Assembly (NCBI RefSeq): GCF_000151665.1
Contig: NW_013171860.1
Coordinates: 1-64,000 of the forward strand
Length of the DNA stretch: 64,000 nt
Reading direction: 5' to 3'
From: Blastocystis hominis
Taxonomy: Eukaryota > Sar > Bigyra > Opalinata > Blastocystidae
In this document: piece after piece, positions 16,732-27,586 of the stretch
Layout: every line of letters starts with the position of its first letter
How positions within the stretch are numbered: the stretch's first letter is position 1
The notes under the pieces: model-generated
Database searches by the model: none
What the model was told of the DNA's origin: nothing
Seen by the model: only the letters and a program-made list of their open reading frames with translations
Translations under genes and position numbers: made by a program

Positions 16732-17610
16732 TGAGGGTATTACTTCGATTTTCTTTCTTTGTGATCTTTGTTGCAATAAGCCTTGTTATTTTGATATCTT
16801 CTTACCTAGTCCTCTATGTAACAAATATGTCCCATAAATTCTGGATTTCGTTGGAGTATCTACCACATTTTTCTCACTAAAAGCTGTATTTCTCTAGACA
16901 TCTCCTTTTATTTATTTTACATAATTCTAAAAATGTACATAAGCATTCTGAATCGAAACCTCACATTCTCACACTTGACATTGTTCTCCACAAAAAAACA
17001 CAACGATTATGACTACACATCGGGAAGCATGCTTACTCGATTTGATTTGTGCCCTAAATATCTCTCCTTAGTGAAATTGGTAGATACGCGTATTCGAAGT
17101 TCTTTATGTCCGGAATTATTTACAGTGAGCAATCGCAATCGAAACTCAGACTGATGAGTGAATTTGGCTCCATCTCACCAAATTCGTCCTACTTGTAGCC
17201 ATTTCACAACAGCTACATACTCTTAATATCTTCACATCATCTCAAGCAATAAAAACAAAAAAGCTAATTCCCTTCATTCTTATTTACCTTTTTCTACTCT
17301 CACAAAAAGAAAATGCTTGTTTGCATGCGAATGCAAAATGAGGTCTAGTGGGTGAATTAGCTTATCTCTCTACTTCTCTTCATTTTTGTGAATGTCAGAA
17401 TATGCCAAAAGTTCTTTACCCAGCAGAAAGGGCGTCCAGTGTGATTTCTTAACACGATTCGAACTATTACTGTGACACCTGATTATGAGCAGACTAACAT
17501 GGTTATTTCCTTGAAGATTCAAAAGCTATTGATAATGAATCTTCATCGTTTGTTTGTAGTCAATAACCGCGGAAATAGCGACCATTGTTGAAGGGGCTGA
17601 AATATCATTA
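16732..17610. other. Intergenic region without recognisable genes
   Basis: This is 880 bp of AT-rich sequence between the GT61 and phosphate exporter genes. Short open frames (for example 16933-17154) have no protein-like composition and no supporting splice sites. A stretch at about 17071-17110 resembles part of a tRNA-Leu but cannot fold completely. I see nothing else. Confidence 0.4.
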
Positions 17611-20048
17611 ATGGTTGAATTCGGTCAATATCTACTCGCAAATATCGTTCCTGAGTGGAGGGATAAAGTATCATTTCTTCATCACTCTCATTCTAGTTTA
17701 TTGACTATGAGGAATTAAAGAGAATCATCGAGAAAATAAAGCAGACTCGTAATTGAACGATATTGGTTTGACTATGTTTAGAAAACTCTACTCAGCCTTT
17801 ATCTCCTAACGGATTTATTTCATTTTATGATGACACTGAAAGTCAGCAACATTTTCACAGGATTGACAGCTCTGATATTCTTGGAATGATCTCAGTTGAT
17901 GGAGGGGATCTGGAAGAGCGGCTTTTGGGTTGCTATCTGGTGTTTGAAATAACGGGTAGAGAATAATAGTTACTACTCCACCTCAACATCTTCTGTAACA
18001 ACAGATCTCGTTGTGGAACTGGTAGATCGAAACGTTGAAGCGAAATCTATGCGTAACGATTAGGATCGATGGGAAGATGAGATGGGTCGGGTCAATTTTC
18101 AATGTATCTTGCCAAAGAGTGATGTATTATAACTTGATTTTGAATCCTAATGAATAGGGAGCCATTGTTTATTACGAAGGTGAGTTCTTCAAGCTCATCC
18201 GGGATGGAATCGAAATGGTAAATGAATGGTATATAGCCAAACTCACTGATTGTCGCACCAAAGTAAACACGTACGAGAAGCAGGTGGAACGGTTCTGCGA
18301 GTTGCGAGCATCCAATGCTCTCTCTTCAATGGTCCAATCCCAAACGTATCGACAGCTCGAGTTCGGATTGAAGGAACTCTATCGAATGACCGGCTATTTA
18401 AAGAATTATTGCATGCTCAATAAGCAGGCGATCGACAAAATCTTAAAGAAGCACGACAAGAATAGTTATTTCGACAGTCGCGGAACGATCAACACGGCTT
18501 TGTCCAATCTGAGTTTCTGTAGACAGCGCAATCTTCCTGAGTTAATGGCACGTGTTGAGTCTCTGTGGAGGAAGTTTATTGAAGGCAATAAGAGTCGAAC
18601 AATGAATGATCTGCGAGTCAATATTGAGCATAAATATCCAGCAACGAATGGATTTCTGATTGGGATGAATGTTTGACTGTTGAACCCCAAATCATCCATA
18701 GACTGGAGCATCCATTATTCTGTTCATTGCTATAATCCTAGCTTTGCTGCATGTAGTTTTGGTCGTTAGCTGTGATGCAATAGAAACCAATTCCTCTTCC
18801 TGATGAGCAGAGAAACTCATTGTGGTGTTTCTTCCGACTGCAAGTTTTTTTCGTGTTGCAGTTGTGGTGTTGGGGATTCGACATTTTGATTTTCCAAAAG
18901 TATAAAATCAATTATGAGTTTATATTCGGGAAATACAAGCCACAGTTGGTTCACACATTAGACCAATTTAAGATTGCTTCCTGTACTCTTTTTTGATCGT
19001 GATTCCTTATTGTAGTTTATACGCTGGCGATCTGCGCTCTGTTCTATCTGTGGTTCTATTGCTCTTTCACCGAAGTGATATTATCCAAACTCCAAATCTC
19101 ACTAATCGGTCCCGCATCGTTCATCTTCTTATGCTTTTGTACTCTCCCAGTTCCAGGACAAGTGCCTTGCTTATTCTATCGATCATTAGTAGTATTTACC
19201 CTATCGGTGGTACATGTTTCGACATTGCGTAAAGCTTCTCTTCGTTCCGTTCTATTTTGTTCGCTTTCCGGATTTCTTTCTGGGAGATCAGTTCACTTCA
19301 CATTCACAAACACTGGTGGACTTGCTTCATGTATTGGTCAGCCTCTTTACAGGCTCCTTCTTATACTTTCGAGATCCGTTTGCCAGTTACTCACCCACAA
19401 CGCTCTCCGTGATTCAAATCTCCCTTTCGATTTTGCCTCAGTTCATTCGATTGGCGCAGAATCTCCGACGATACCATGACAGCAAGTACGCCTCATCGAT
19501 TGAAGAGTGACTCGTAGGGAACTTTATCCAAGTATCTACAATGGTATCAAGTATCTCCTATCGATCATCGCCAACAGTCTGGTTCTTTTTAAACTTCCCT
19601 ATTTCTGTGCTCAATTCATTTATACCATTTATGCTTTGTGTTGGGATTTACATGAAGACTGGGGTTGGCTTTTGGACTCTTTTTCATGTAGGCTTGCTTC
19701 GGATTCGGCAGGACAAGACATTATTGCGTGCAAAGTGTTTGATTCCTTATCCCGTTGCATACTATCTGGCGATTGTGAACAACACGATTTTACGGTTTGC
19801 GTGGATTCTCAAACTTTTCATTGTAATCGTTCGGTGAGTCGTTTGAACGGCTAGATGAACTCTGAGAATCAGAACAAGATGCTGCTGGTGTTTGGATGTA
19901 TCGAGGTGATACGACGGAACATTTGGAATGTCTTTCGAATGGAAAACGAGCAGGTGAATAACTGTGGAAAGTTCAGGTAAGCGACGATTTGGTTTCTGTG
20001 ATTATTAGAGCCGATCTGGATGTTCCTATTCCGTTCTCGGATTACTGA
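17611..20048 (+). CDS. SPX-EXS phosphate exporter, XPR1/SYG1/PHO1 family
   Basis: This is a multi-exon gene. Exon 1 starts [19 protein letters not shown] and, after a ~29-nt intron, continues [18 protein letters not shown]: a typical SPX N terminus. Later exons give [23 protein letters not shown], then [15 protein letters not shown] with the Lys cluster that binds inositol pyrophosphates. A transmembrane part follows, ending in the EXS domain: [10 protein letters not shown], then [16 protein letters not shown] and NNTILRFAW, and a last exon ending PFSDY before TGA. SPX-EXS proteins export phosphate across membranes under inositol pyrophosphate control. At least ten introns of about 25-36 nt are needed; several borders in the middle (18,700-19,900) are approximate. 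A TTTGTTTGTTG element follows at 20072. Confidence 0.85.
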
Positions 20049-20381
20049 CAGTATATTTACTACTTGATTATAGTTTGTTTGTTGTTGAATAAAATTGGGA
20101 CTGTTCAAAGAATAATGTCCCTATATTATATTTTTATGTAGTAACCATATTATGGAGAATCCTTTTAATGAAAAAGCTGAAGTCTCCGAATCTGTAGCTC
20201 TTCGTGAAAAGAATAACCGCATAGACTATATATTCCACAAATATGAGTGTGGCCGCTCCGCGACATGGTAGAATGAAATGGATTGGTTTCAGCAGCAGAG
20301 CCATCGAATAGCGAGGGATCGAATTTGGTATCTAGAGAGATTGTGCGTCTTTTCTGCATTATTTTTATATAGTCATCCTCA
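20049..20381. other. Intergenic region
   Basis: This contains the presumed polyadenylation element of the phosphate exporter gene (GTTTGTTTGTTG near 20072) and AT-rich upstream sequence of the next gene. No exon is supported. Confidence 0.4.
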
Positions 20382-21443
20382 ATGGTTCATTCTGGAACGC
20401 CTGTCGTGGCGATCCCGCAGGAATCGCGTGTTGCGCTTCCCACACTTATGACTGTATCCGATTCTTGTCAACCTCTGACTATCAGAATAATCATGGTCAG
20501 GTTCCGAACCAAGAAAGCCTTGTTGAAGATCTAAACTCTATTTATACTCAAATTGATTCAAATGTTATTCTCCCTTATTCAGATCAGCATATGGAGGCGG
20601 ATCCCTCGCGAATCGACGAAGGGGAGATGGACCTCGTACCATTCACCATGTTTCTTTTCCATTCAGGCCGACAGCCGAAAGCGAATGACGACTACGCTCG
20701 TGGGCAAGATCGTTGAAGTGCTTCGTCGTGATTGAATCAGATGCTGACCCCCAGAGCGATCCAAAACGCCGCTCAGCTTCGAAGAAATCCTCGCACAGAT
20801 CGGCGACGGCTTCGACGAGCTCCGCAAAACCGACGGGACCAAGTACAAAGGCGACCGCACCAAGGCGTTGAACGGCGCGCTCTTCTCGACGGGGATCTTC
20901 CGCCACACGGGATCGAAGTGGACGCTGCGGCAAGACGAGTTGGTGCAGTACCAGCAGCGGTTCCAGCAGCGTGTGGAGACGCGAGGGCGGCGGCGGAAGC
21001 TGGCGGAGAATGGGGGCGAGCCGGCGCCGAAGCGGAAGTACACGCGGCGGCAGATCAAGCGGAGCACGGTGGTGAAGATGCTGAAAGCGGCGTCGGAGCG
21101 ACTGCGGATGAGTTCGCGCGATCAGAACATGGTGATGTTCAAGAATCCCTTCCAGGTAGGAGTGAGAAAGGCGTAGGAGAGTAGGGATTGACGGGGAGCG
21201 AGGAGCTGCTGAAGCTGCGGAAGAAGCTGGGGGAGGAGAAGTTTGAGATGGCGATTCAGATGTATAACTATTTTGAGGACGTGCTGGGGAAGCTGGCGGT
21301 GGAGGGGGAGGGAGCGAGCGCGACGACGAACGACGAGCAGACGAACCACCTCATCGACCAGCTGCAGCAGGAAGTGTACGAGCTGCGAAGCCGATTGATG
21401 GTGCTGGAGAAGCTGAGCGGAGTGACGACGGATATTTCTCTGT
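20382..21443 (+). CDS. Unknown nuclear-type protein with winged-helix-like and coiled-coil parts
   Basis: The four-intron model uses introns of 32, 31, 27 and 29 nt. The product is about 310 residues. A polar N terminus is followed by a helix-rich segment, TTLVGKIVEVLRQ ... LSFEEILAQI ... ALNGALFSTGIFR ... WTLR, with the helix-helix-strand layout of a winged helix. Next come a very basic region (about 21,000-21,070; RGRRRK, KRKYTRRQIK) and C-terminal coiled coils. The basic patch suggests nucleic-acid binding; I know no family for it. No encoded stop fits the end of the coil: the frame would read on into repeats. Polyadenylation after T21443, four bases before TGTTTGTGG, would create TAA directly after the last Leu of VTTDISL. 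That end is used here. Confidence 0.6.
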
Positions 21444-21447
21444 GGCT

Positions 21448-21456
21448 TGTTTGTGG
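21448..21456 (+). terminator. Polyadenylation element TGTTTGTGG
   Basis: It lies 4 nt (GGCT) after T21443, the base predicted to become the first base of a UAA stop on polyadenylation. It matches the Blastocystis 3' element TGTTTGTTTGTT at its conserved TGTTTG core. Confidence 0.6.
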
Positions 21457-21563
21457 AACACAGGAGAGTGATGGTGGAGAAGGGTGCAGGGCAATGGTGT
21501 AAGAGATGAAGGTGAACGAGGTACCAGTGCGAATGAGCAAATGGATGGCAGGCGGTGTTCAAA

Positions 21564-21660
21564 TAAGCAGCAGTGAATGAACCATCGCACAGCAATGAAT
21601 AAGCCATTGCACAGCAGCGAATAAGCCATCGTACAGCAATGAATAAACCATGGCACAACC
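21564..21660. repeat. 22-bp minisatellite
   Basis: There are about three and a half tandem copies of a 22-bp unit of the form CCAT-CGCACAGCAATGAATAAG with a few substitutions. It lies between the convergent ends of the unknown gene (+) and the aminotransferase gene (-), outside both coding regions in the models used here. Confidence 0.8.
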
Positions 21661-21722
21661 ACTCCCCTCTTCCAAACGCTTATGCAACAAACAACGCACT
21701 ATACATGCATCTATGACTACGT

Positions 21723-23073
21723 CTACTTCGTCACCTCGTGCATCGCCTTGGCCAGATACTCCACATTGCTGGGGTTGATCGCGGCCACCGAGGCGCGAGA
21801 CGAGCCCAAAATGTACACGTGGAACTCCGTGCGCAGACGATCGATCTGCTCGGGGGTGAGTCCGGTGTAGGAGAACATTCCGCTCTGCTTGGTGATGTGC
21901 GACCAGTCGCGCGTGGAGCCGGCCTTCTTCAGGTTCTCCACCAGCAAGGCACGCATGTCCTTGATTCGCTGCGACATCGCGGCGCACTCCTTCTCCCACT
22001 GCGCCTTCAGCACAGGGTCGTTCAGGATCGTCGTGACGATGCGCGCTCCGTACAGCGGCGGGCACGACCACAGCGCGCGCGCGCCGATCTTCAGCTGCTC
22101 GATCGTGTTCTCGCGCTCCTTCGGGTTGGCGGTCACCACCGACACGATACCCGCACGCTCGCCGTACAGGCCGAAGTTCTTCGAGAACGACAGCGTCAGC
22201 GCCACGTTGTGGCCGTCCTCCACGAACTTGCGGAAGCCGTAGGCGTCGTTCGCCACGTTGCCCGAGCAGTAGCCCAGATAGGCCGCGTCGAACAGCACCA
22301 CGTGGTTCTTCTTCTTGCACAGCGCGCTCAGCTCGTCCCACTGCTCGTGCGACGGGTCCACGCCGGTCGGGTTGTGCGCGCAGGCGTGGAACATGAAGCA
22401 GGAGTGGTCCGCAGCCTTGTTCACGTCGTCCAGCATGCCCTGGAAGTTCAGGGTGGGCGTCTTGCTGTCCAGGTAGGTGTAGTCACCGGTGGTCAGTCCA
22501 GCGTTGCGGAAAATGGTGTGCTGGTTGGTCCAGGTAGGGTTGGGGAACAGAACGTGGCCCGTAATATTGCAGTTCTTCAAGAACTGCGCGAGAAGACGAA
22601 GCGAGCCAGAGCCCGAGATTGCCTGGGCGTTGGCAATCACGTCCTTCTTCTCGTTGTAGATCTTGTCACCCCATGCGAACTTGCAAGCGGTGTTGTAGAA
22701 ATCGGGAATACCGATCAAGGAAGGGTACTCGTGGTCCTGCGTGCAGCAGAGTCTCTTCTCGGCCTCACGGACGCAAGGAAGCACGTAGGGCTACCATTAC
22801 ATCCACACACAAATCCAAACCTTTCCATGCTCATCGCGGTAGGCACCCACTCCCAAAATGATCTTTCTGGGATCTTTATCAGCATCATACTGCTCCTGAA
22901 GGAAAAAGATGGGATCAGGCTTGGGACGCGTTACCTATCAATTAGATTCTAGATTTCGCTTCTGTACGCTAGCAAAAGGCGAGACGGAGAACGCTCTCAC
23001 ACAAGACAGTTTAGCAACGGGAGTAACTAGAAATAAGCAAGCATCAGAAACACAACGTACACTTTGACAGCAT
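21723..23073 (-). CDS. Aspartate aminotransferase, organellar
   Basis: The enzyme interconverts aspartate and 2-oxoglutarate with oxaloacetate and glutamate using pyridoxal phosphate. The body has the class I aminotransferase signatures ILGVGAYRDEHGK, FHACAHNPTGVDP, LFDAAYLGYCSG and SFSKNFGLYGERAG with the PLP lysine. Exon 1 is only ATG CTG TCA AAG T. After splicing the N terminus reads MLSKFTPVAKLSCVRAFS, a good targeting peptide for a mitochondrion-related organelle. Introns are 34, 33 and 30 nt. The Arg that binds the substrate side-chain in the C-terminal part (near SRASVAAINPSN) is set in a variant of the usual GRINVAGLN. The stop is an encoded TAG. It is divergent from the Integrator gene. 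Confidence 0.93.
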
Positions 23074-23634
23074 GACAAAATAATCCTTTCCAGAAAATAA
23101 ATAATGACTTGGATTTTCTGTTTCCCTATTCCACGATTTACCACCTACCAATCATTTGCGAGAGAATTGGAACTCCTCAATCCGGGAACAATGCAGTATA
23201 TGATAGGTTCTGTCAGAAAGTATGGATCATGGAGTATAGAAAAATCAACAATATATAGGCGCACGCAGGAACATTCTATGTCGATAGGAAAACAAGAGAA
23301 GTTCACAGTAACTACTATTATTATAGAGCCATACTGTAAATACCGAATGACAGAATAGTGTCCAGAGAATCAGAGAGATGGCGGTTGGGTCGCACGGTGT
23401 ATTATTATTATTACCTGGTGAAAAGATGCATGAAGGGATGTACTCCTATTTGTGTCTTTGGCTCTTATTTGTTCGTTTTTTGACCCTCTTTGTTTTATTA
23501 TGGTACACTTTAGAAACCTTGAATACCAACAATTTCGGATTGTTCACATATTTTTCAAATGCAGTGAGCCTGATTCTGCAGAATATAGTTGCCATTTTTC
23601 TTTACAATTCTATTGCTGTCTCGGTGATATCAGA
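23074..23634. other. Divergent intergenic region
   Basis: These 560 bp separate the start codons of the aminotransferase (-) and INTS6 (+) genes and should hold both promoters. An open frame at 23378-23638 with hydrophobic content has no splice or family support and overlaps the INTS6 start. Confidence 0.4.
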
Positions 23635-25058
23635 ATGATTGTTTGTATCGTTATTGATACATCTGGTCATATGAATCAGTTGACAGCTTCAAGGCAATCC
23701 ATCATCACTGTAGCTAAGAATTCTGTATTTTATGAATGAACATGCTAACGTTCAAAGGCTATCACATTAGTTAATTTATGCCCCGATCAGTGTATGATTG
23801 CCTTGTTCACTGGAAAGATGCAGAGGAAGGTTAAACTCTATACCAAAGAGGAGGCAACCAAAGTATCCATCTATCCTTATCGTCCTATCTAGCTAATATT
23901 GAAGATTGAAGCAGTGGATGTTACAAATTACCCGAATTTGATAACCAATGCTGTAGAGACGATGAATGAGTTTCTGCAATCTGAAGAATGCGATACCTAC
24001 GTATTTCTTTTTTTTTGTGAACTCACTTCTAGGGAAGAGGCCGTATTCGCCAGCTTTCTATTCCTGTACAATATGTTCTTTACGCATCGCCGCTTTCTTT
24101 AAAGTTCAAAGGACCCGAGCAAATCACCCATCTCTTTCGTTGGGATACCCGCTTCACAGCCTTCATCATCAATTCTCCCGTCTATTACCCCAGCAACGCC
24201 AACACGAACACGAACACCCCCCCTACCGCCACCCATCCGGATCTCAAAGACACCTTCCTGCACTACCTCTGCACCAGCACAAACAGCCAAGTGATCGAAG
24301 TGTCGCCCGCCTCCGTTCTCCAGCTGAGCATCCGGCAATTCCTCGTCCCCTCCCCCGACCCCGACTCCCTGGCGCGCCGCTTGCTCGCTCCCTTGTACCC
24401 CTCCATCCAAATCCAGCTGAACCCCTCGTTCGTCCAGCAGCAACGCATCGATTTCCTCGCGATCGTCGTTCCGCTCATAGACACTTCGCTCGATCCGAAG
24501 GCTTCGCGCAGCCAACTCCTCGATCAGTTCTACGCCAGTCCTCCCGAATCGCCTCTCTTTTATTGCTACCCCGAGCAGCGCGACAAGCAGAGCGTGTTCC
24601 CTGCGTTCCAGCTTCGCGGCGTGGCGTACAACGAGAAAGAATCCATGGAGAAAGCGCTCGCGGAGAGCAAGCTTCCGGTCGATTCGATCACAGTCGATCC
24701 GAATCAGGTCGTCGAATCCACCAGTCGAGTTCTGGACCTGCTCATGCGGGCGGTGAAGGAGATGAAGGAGAAGAAGGAAGTGCCGTTTTTGTTTGGCGAG
24801 GACGAGCACGTGTATGGAATGATTCAGCTCGTCGACCAGCATTCTGTGCAGATGCTCTTCTTTCCGCCCGACTTCCCGCTGCTTTTGAGTTTTATCAGGG
24901 GTAATCAGTTTGAGAAAATCGTGGCGTGGATTCAGACAATTCCGTTGCAGTACATACCGCCCATCTATGCATTTCTGACAAGAAAGAATATTCAGCTTCC
25001 TTTTCCGTGTCCTGCTCTTCCTCCGAGAAGGAAGAGATCCGATAAATTGTTTATATAG
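23635..25058 (+). CDS. INTS6: Integrator complex subunit 6-like protein
   Basis: The N terminus IVCIVIDTSGHMNQ is a von Willebrand A (MIDAS-type DTSxxM) start, as in INTS6. After the vWA part, the segment with LKFKGPEQITHLFRWDTRFT corresponds to the conserved GSELTKEPFRWDQRLFA region of animal INTS6, followed by a long helical and strand-rich middle domain. Introns of 33, 30 and 32 nt lie in the first third; from about 24,030 on the gene is one exon. Integrator cleaves snRNA and other nascent RNAs at RNA polymerase II; subunit 6 belongs to its phosphatase/recruitment part. The encoded TAG at 25056-25058 is followed after 7 nt by TGTTTGTTTG. The long C-terminal extension of animal INTS6 is missing. 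Confidence 0.75.
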
Positions 25059-25065
25059 TACTTGC

Positions 25066-25075
25066 TGTTTGTTTG
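25066..25075 (+). terminator. Polyadenylation element TGTTTGTTTG
   Basis: This is a near-complete match to the Blastocystis element, 7 nt after the INTS6 stop codon, implying a 3' UTR of only a few bases. Confidence 0.65.
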
Positions 25076-25097
25076 GACATAGAGTTTAATTTTGGAG

Positions 25098-25939
25098 ATG
25101 GCCGAGCCACTCGAACTCTTGTTCTTTCGAGACTATCTCCTGCATCCCGATCTGGGGGTAAAATCAGAGGAGGCTCAAACGTTGAATCTCACCATTTCCA
25201 AGGGAGGGCAGCTATATCCGATGAAAAAGGAAGAAGAAGTAAGTATCCAGCCGTATGCAGTACTCCGTAGTATTCATTTGCCGAGAAGATCAACTTCTCG
25301 AAGAGTTTGGAGATGGAAGAACAATTCCGTGATTACTTAACGGGAGAAGTTCAGTATGACCCCACTACCAGTCGAACGCATTATCGAAGACGCAGCAAAA
25401 AGAAGGATAATCTGTTTTTCGATTCTCTAGATGATGGCTTCTATATCCTTATAATCCTTTCTTTTTACAGCTTTCTTCATTGTACTCGCAGATGATACGA
25501 TATCTCTTTCCTCCTCGGAAATGGGGAGTCCGAACCAAAATAAATCATTCCTATACAGAAAAACAAAGCATGATCACAAGAATCGGTCAGAACGCTCAAA
25601 TGCATCGATTGTTGCTCGGAAGCGATTATCTCAACCATTGGATACAAATGAGACAGAATCTTCCAAAGTGGAAACTGATTCCTTGCCAGAGTGTGATTTG
25701 GTGGATTATCATTGGAAAGGAAGTCGCAAACCACTGATTCTCAATTCATTTGTAATGGTTTGGAGAAACTTGCTGGATCGTGACTTTGTAACTTGGGATG
25801 ATCGTACCGAGCAGTCGATTTATAAAGATGTTTGGATCTTCTTCGTTTCGTTTTGATTTGTAGCTCGAAAGTCGTCTCGAAAAGGAAGAAATAAAACGGA
25901 TCGTAACATATATCAAACAAAGAATTCAGGATATTTTAT
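25098..25939 (+). CDS. Unknown acidic/basic protein
   Basis: The gene starts MAEPLELLFFRDYLLHPDLG. A 32-nt intron (GTAAGT..CGTAG near 25239) joins to YSFAEKINFSKSLEMEEQFR and a basic stretch THYRRRSKKK. A second region (about 25,500-25,830) is polar and Ser/Lys-rich and then becomes ordered (LNSFVMVWRNLLDRDFVTWDD). A 34-nt intron near 25826 leads to a helical end LESRLEKEEIKRIVTYIK. The join around 25,420-25,500 is unresolved. The frame has no good encoded stop: cleavage after T25939, four bases before TGTTTGTG, would create TAA after the last Leu. I recognise no family. Confidence 0.5.
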
Positions 25940-25943
25940 TTTC

Positions 25944-25951
25944 TGTTTGTG
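25944..25951 (+). terminator. Polyadenylation element TGTTTGTG
   Basis: It lies 4 nt (TTTC) after T25939, where polyadenylation would complete a TAA stop, and 1 nt before the start codon of the next gene. Transcription end and start thus nearly touch. Confidence 0.55.
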
Positions 25952-25952
25952 A

Positions 25953-26732
25953 ATGAAACCCTATCAAGACTCTTTAGACGATTCAGAAGACCGCTCCGTG
26001 GACTGGAAGTATACCGGGAGGTTTCTACAGTTTGGAGAATTGACATACAAACTGCCCTCTACCGGCGAGCTTTCTGTGGGCGAGATACGCTATAATAAGA
26101 GGTAGAAATACGAATGCGTGCGAAGAACCACGAAAAACCAGATGATCGACGGTTTTCCGCCATTTCTTTGTCTTAGGATTAGGAACCCTTATTTTGCCTA
26201 TTGTGAGAGGATCTGTATACACAGAGCCACATATTCTACTTGTTCGTTGTTATCGACCTGCTCTCGAGTCCTATGTGTTGAGTTTACCTGCTGGTTTGCA
26301 TGTACTCATATCGTTCTATTTGTAGGACTGGTTGACAAGGATGAAAACCCCGAGGACGCTGCACTTCGTGAATTGCAGGAGGAAACTGGATTTATTGGCA
26401 AGCTGTCGGAAGTATGTACTTCACTGAACGTTTTTCTGTAGTGCCAATTCGATATTCCGTACTACTCGGACCCTTGGAAAAGCAATGAACAGCAACGACT
26501 TTTCATTGTTGAAATCGACGTGGACGAAATGGCCAACAAGAGTCCCCATCAGCAACTGGAAGAAGATGAGAGCATCTCAACCGTAATTGTGCCCATTTCA
26601 AAGCTTAGCGAGTTCATCCGATGTAGAATCACTGGATTTCACTTATTCATAGCGGAGGAATCGAAGGGAATCATTGTTTCGACGTCAATTTTCTTTGTTG
26701 CCTCCATCATGTCGAACTCCTTTTCTCTGTAA
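25953..26732 (+). CDS. NUDIX hydrolase, ADP-sugar pyrophosphatase (NUDT5-like)
   Basis: A perfect NUDIX box GLVDKDENPEDAALRELQEETGF (Gx5Ex7REUxEExGU) carries the metal-binding glutamates. Upstream are KYECVRRTTKNQMIDG, a strand-rich region and ILLVRCYRPALESYVLSLPAG, as in ADP-ribose pyrophosphatases (WESVRRT..., VLVKQFRPP..., FPAGLID). It should hydrolyse ADP-ribose or related nucleoside diphosphate sugars to AMP and sugar phosphate. Introns are 30, 25, 32, 30 and 30 nt, each removing an in-frame stop. The C-terminal 20 residues after the last intron are hydrophobic and unusual for the family, so that exon is less certain. The start is 1 nt after the polyadenylation element of the previous gene. 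Confidence 0.85.
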
Positions 26733-26859
26733 TCCTTGGCTATCAGCGCGTGTCATCACTTCTTCTGCTGCTTGTAATTAACCGAACTAATAATAATCAT
26801 GCTGCGTTGCATGCTTGCTCCTGTTCTTGTTTGTTGCATCACATTGTTTGTGTGAGAGA

Positions 26860-27586
26860 ATGCTTTCTCTCGTTCCTTACAGCGAATCTTCGGAGGACTC
26901 GTCGAGTGAATCGGAGCAGTTGAGTGACGAGGTCCAACACAATACAGAGGCATGGGTTGAAAGGAATGGATGATTGGTAGGAGAAAAAGGAGAAACAAGA
27001 GGAAACCAAATCGGCAGAAGCAAATCCAAAGAAACCTGTAATTCCGTCGTTTACAGATGCTTTTGAAAATACAGATAAACCAGAATATTTAATGACTCGT
27101 AAATCTGTAGAATCGTCGAGGCAAAGTGAGATCTAGGAGAAGGCAAGTGCAATCAAGTTTTTCAACAAGAATCCGCCTTCCAAAAGAATCGCGACTGGGA
27201 AGGAAGAGACGGTATACACAAATTTTCTCAAAATGAGAGACTAGCGCGAAGAGCAGTTGGAACGCGAGGCACGCGAACGCGAAGAAGCTGCGAAGAGACG
27301 TACAGAAGAGGAGATCAAGAACGAACAGGAGCGTCTCGAGCGTGTCCGAATGGAACGCAGTCTCTTTGACGATTTCTACAAAAGTGTGTGATGGGAGCGA
27401 ATGAATCGACGTGTAGTGAAGCGGGAAGGTCACGAAAAGTTCAAGGAGAAGCTGAAGCGACAACGGCAGCGCGGCCAGTCTGGAATCGGCGAGAACTTCC
27501 GCGTGTGGCGCAGCGAGGAAGACATGATCCTCCGTCAGCAATACCAATGCAATGTTAGTTTGAACAAACACGGGAATCTACCTTAA
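26860..27586 (+). CDS. Unknown small charged protein
   Basis: The product has about 180 residues and starts MLSLVPYSESSEDSSSESEQ, an acidic Ser-rich beginning seen in several nuclear proteins. It continues with a Lys/Glu-rich stretch, a conserved-looking SAIKFFNKNPPSKR motif, and a long charged coiled coil (EREAREREEAAKRRTEEE). It ends basic (EKLKRQRQRGQSGIGENFRVW). Introns of about 25, 30, 33 and 31 nt restore one frame. The layout suggests a nuclear or splicing-associated factor, but I cannot name a family. Its last codons overlap the 3' end of the convergent TM9SF gene. Confidence 0.5.
27562..27570 (-). terminator. Polyadenylation element TGTTTGTTC
   Basis: On the minus strand it lies 4 nt (CCCG) after the T at 27575 that completes VKVD-T. 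It overlaps the last exon of the convergent unknown gene. Confidence 0.7.

Noticed and set aside
17065-17120. tRNA-Leu-like stretch (GTGAAATTGGTAGATACGCG)
   Set aside because: It matches the D-arm of bacterial or organellar tRNA-Leu, but no acceptor stem, anticodon arm with Leu anticodon or complete T-arm can be formed around it.
21738-22952. 404-codon plus-strand frame opposite the aminotransferase
   Set aside because: It is a shadow of GC-rich codons in the real gene; the composition is Arg/Val/His-rich without motifs.
23378-23638. Hydrophobic 86-codon frame upstream of INTS6
   Set aside because: It overlaps the INTS6 start, lacks a 3' element and known motif, and lies where a divergent promoter is expected.
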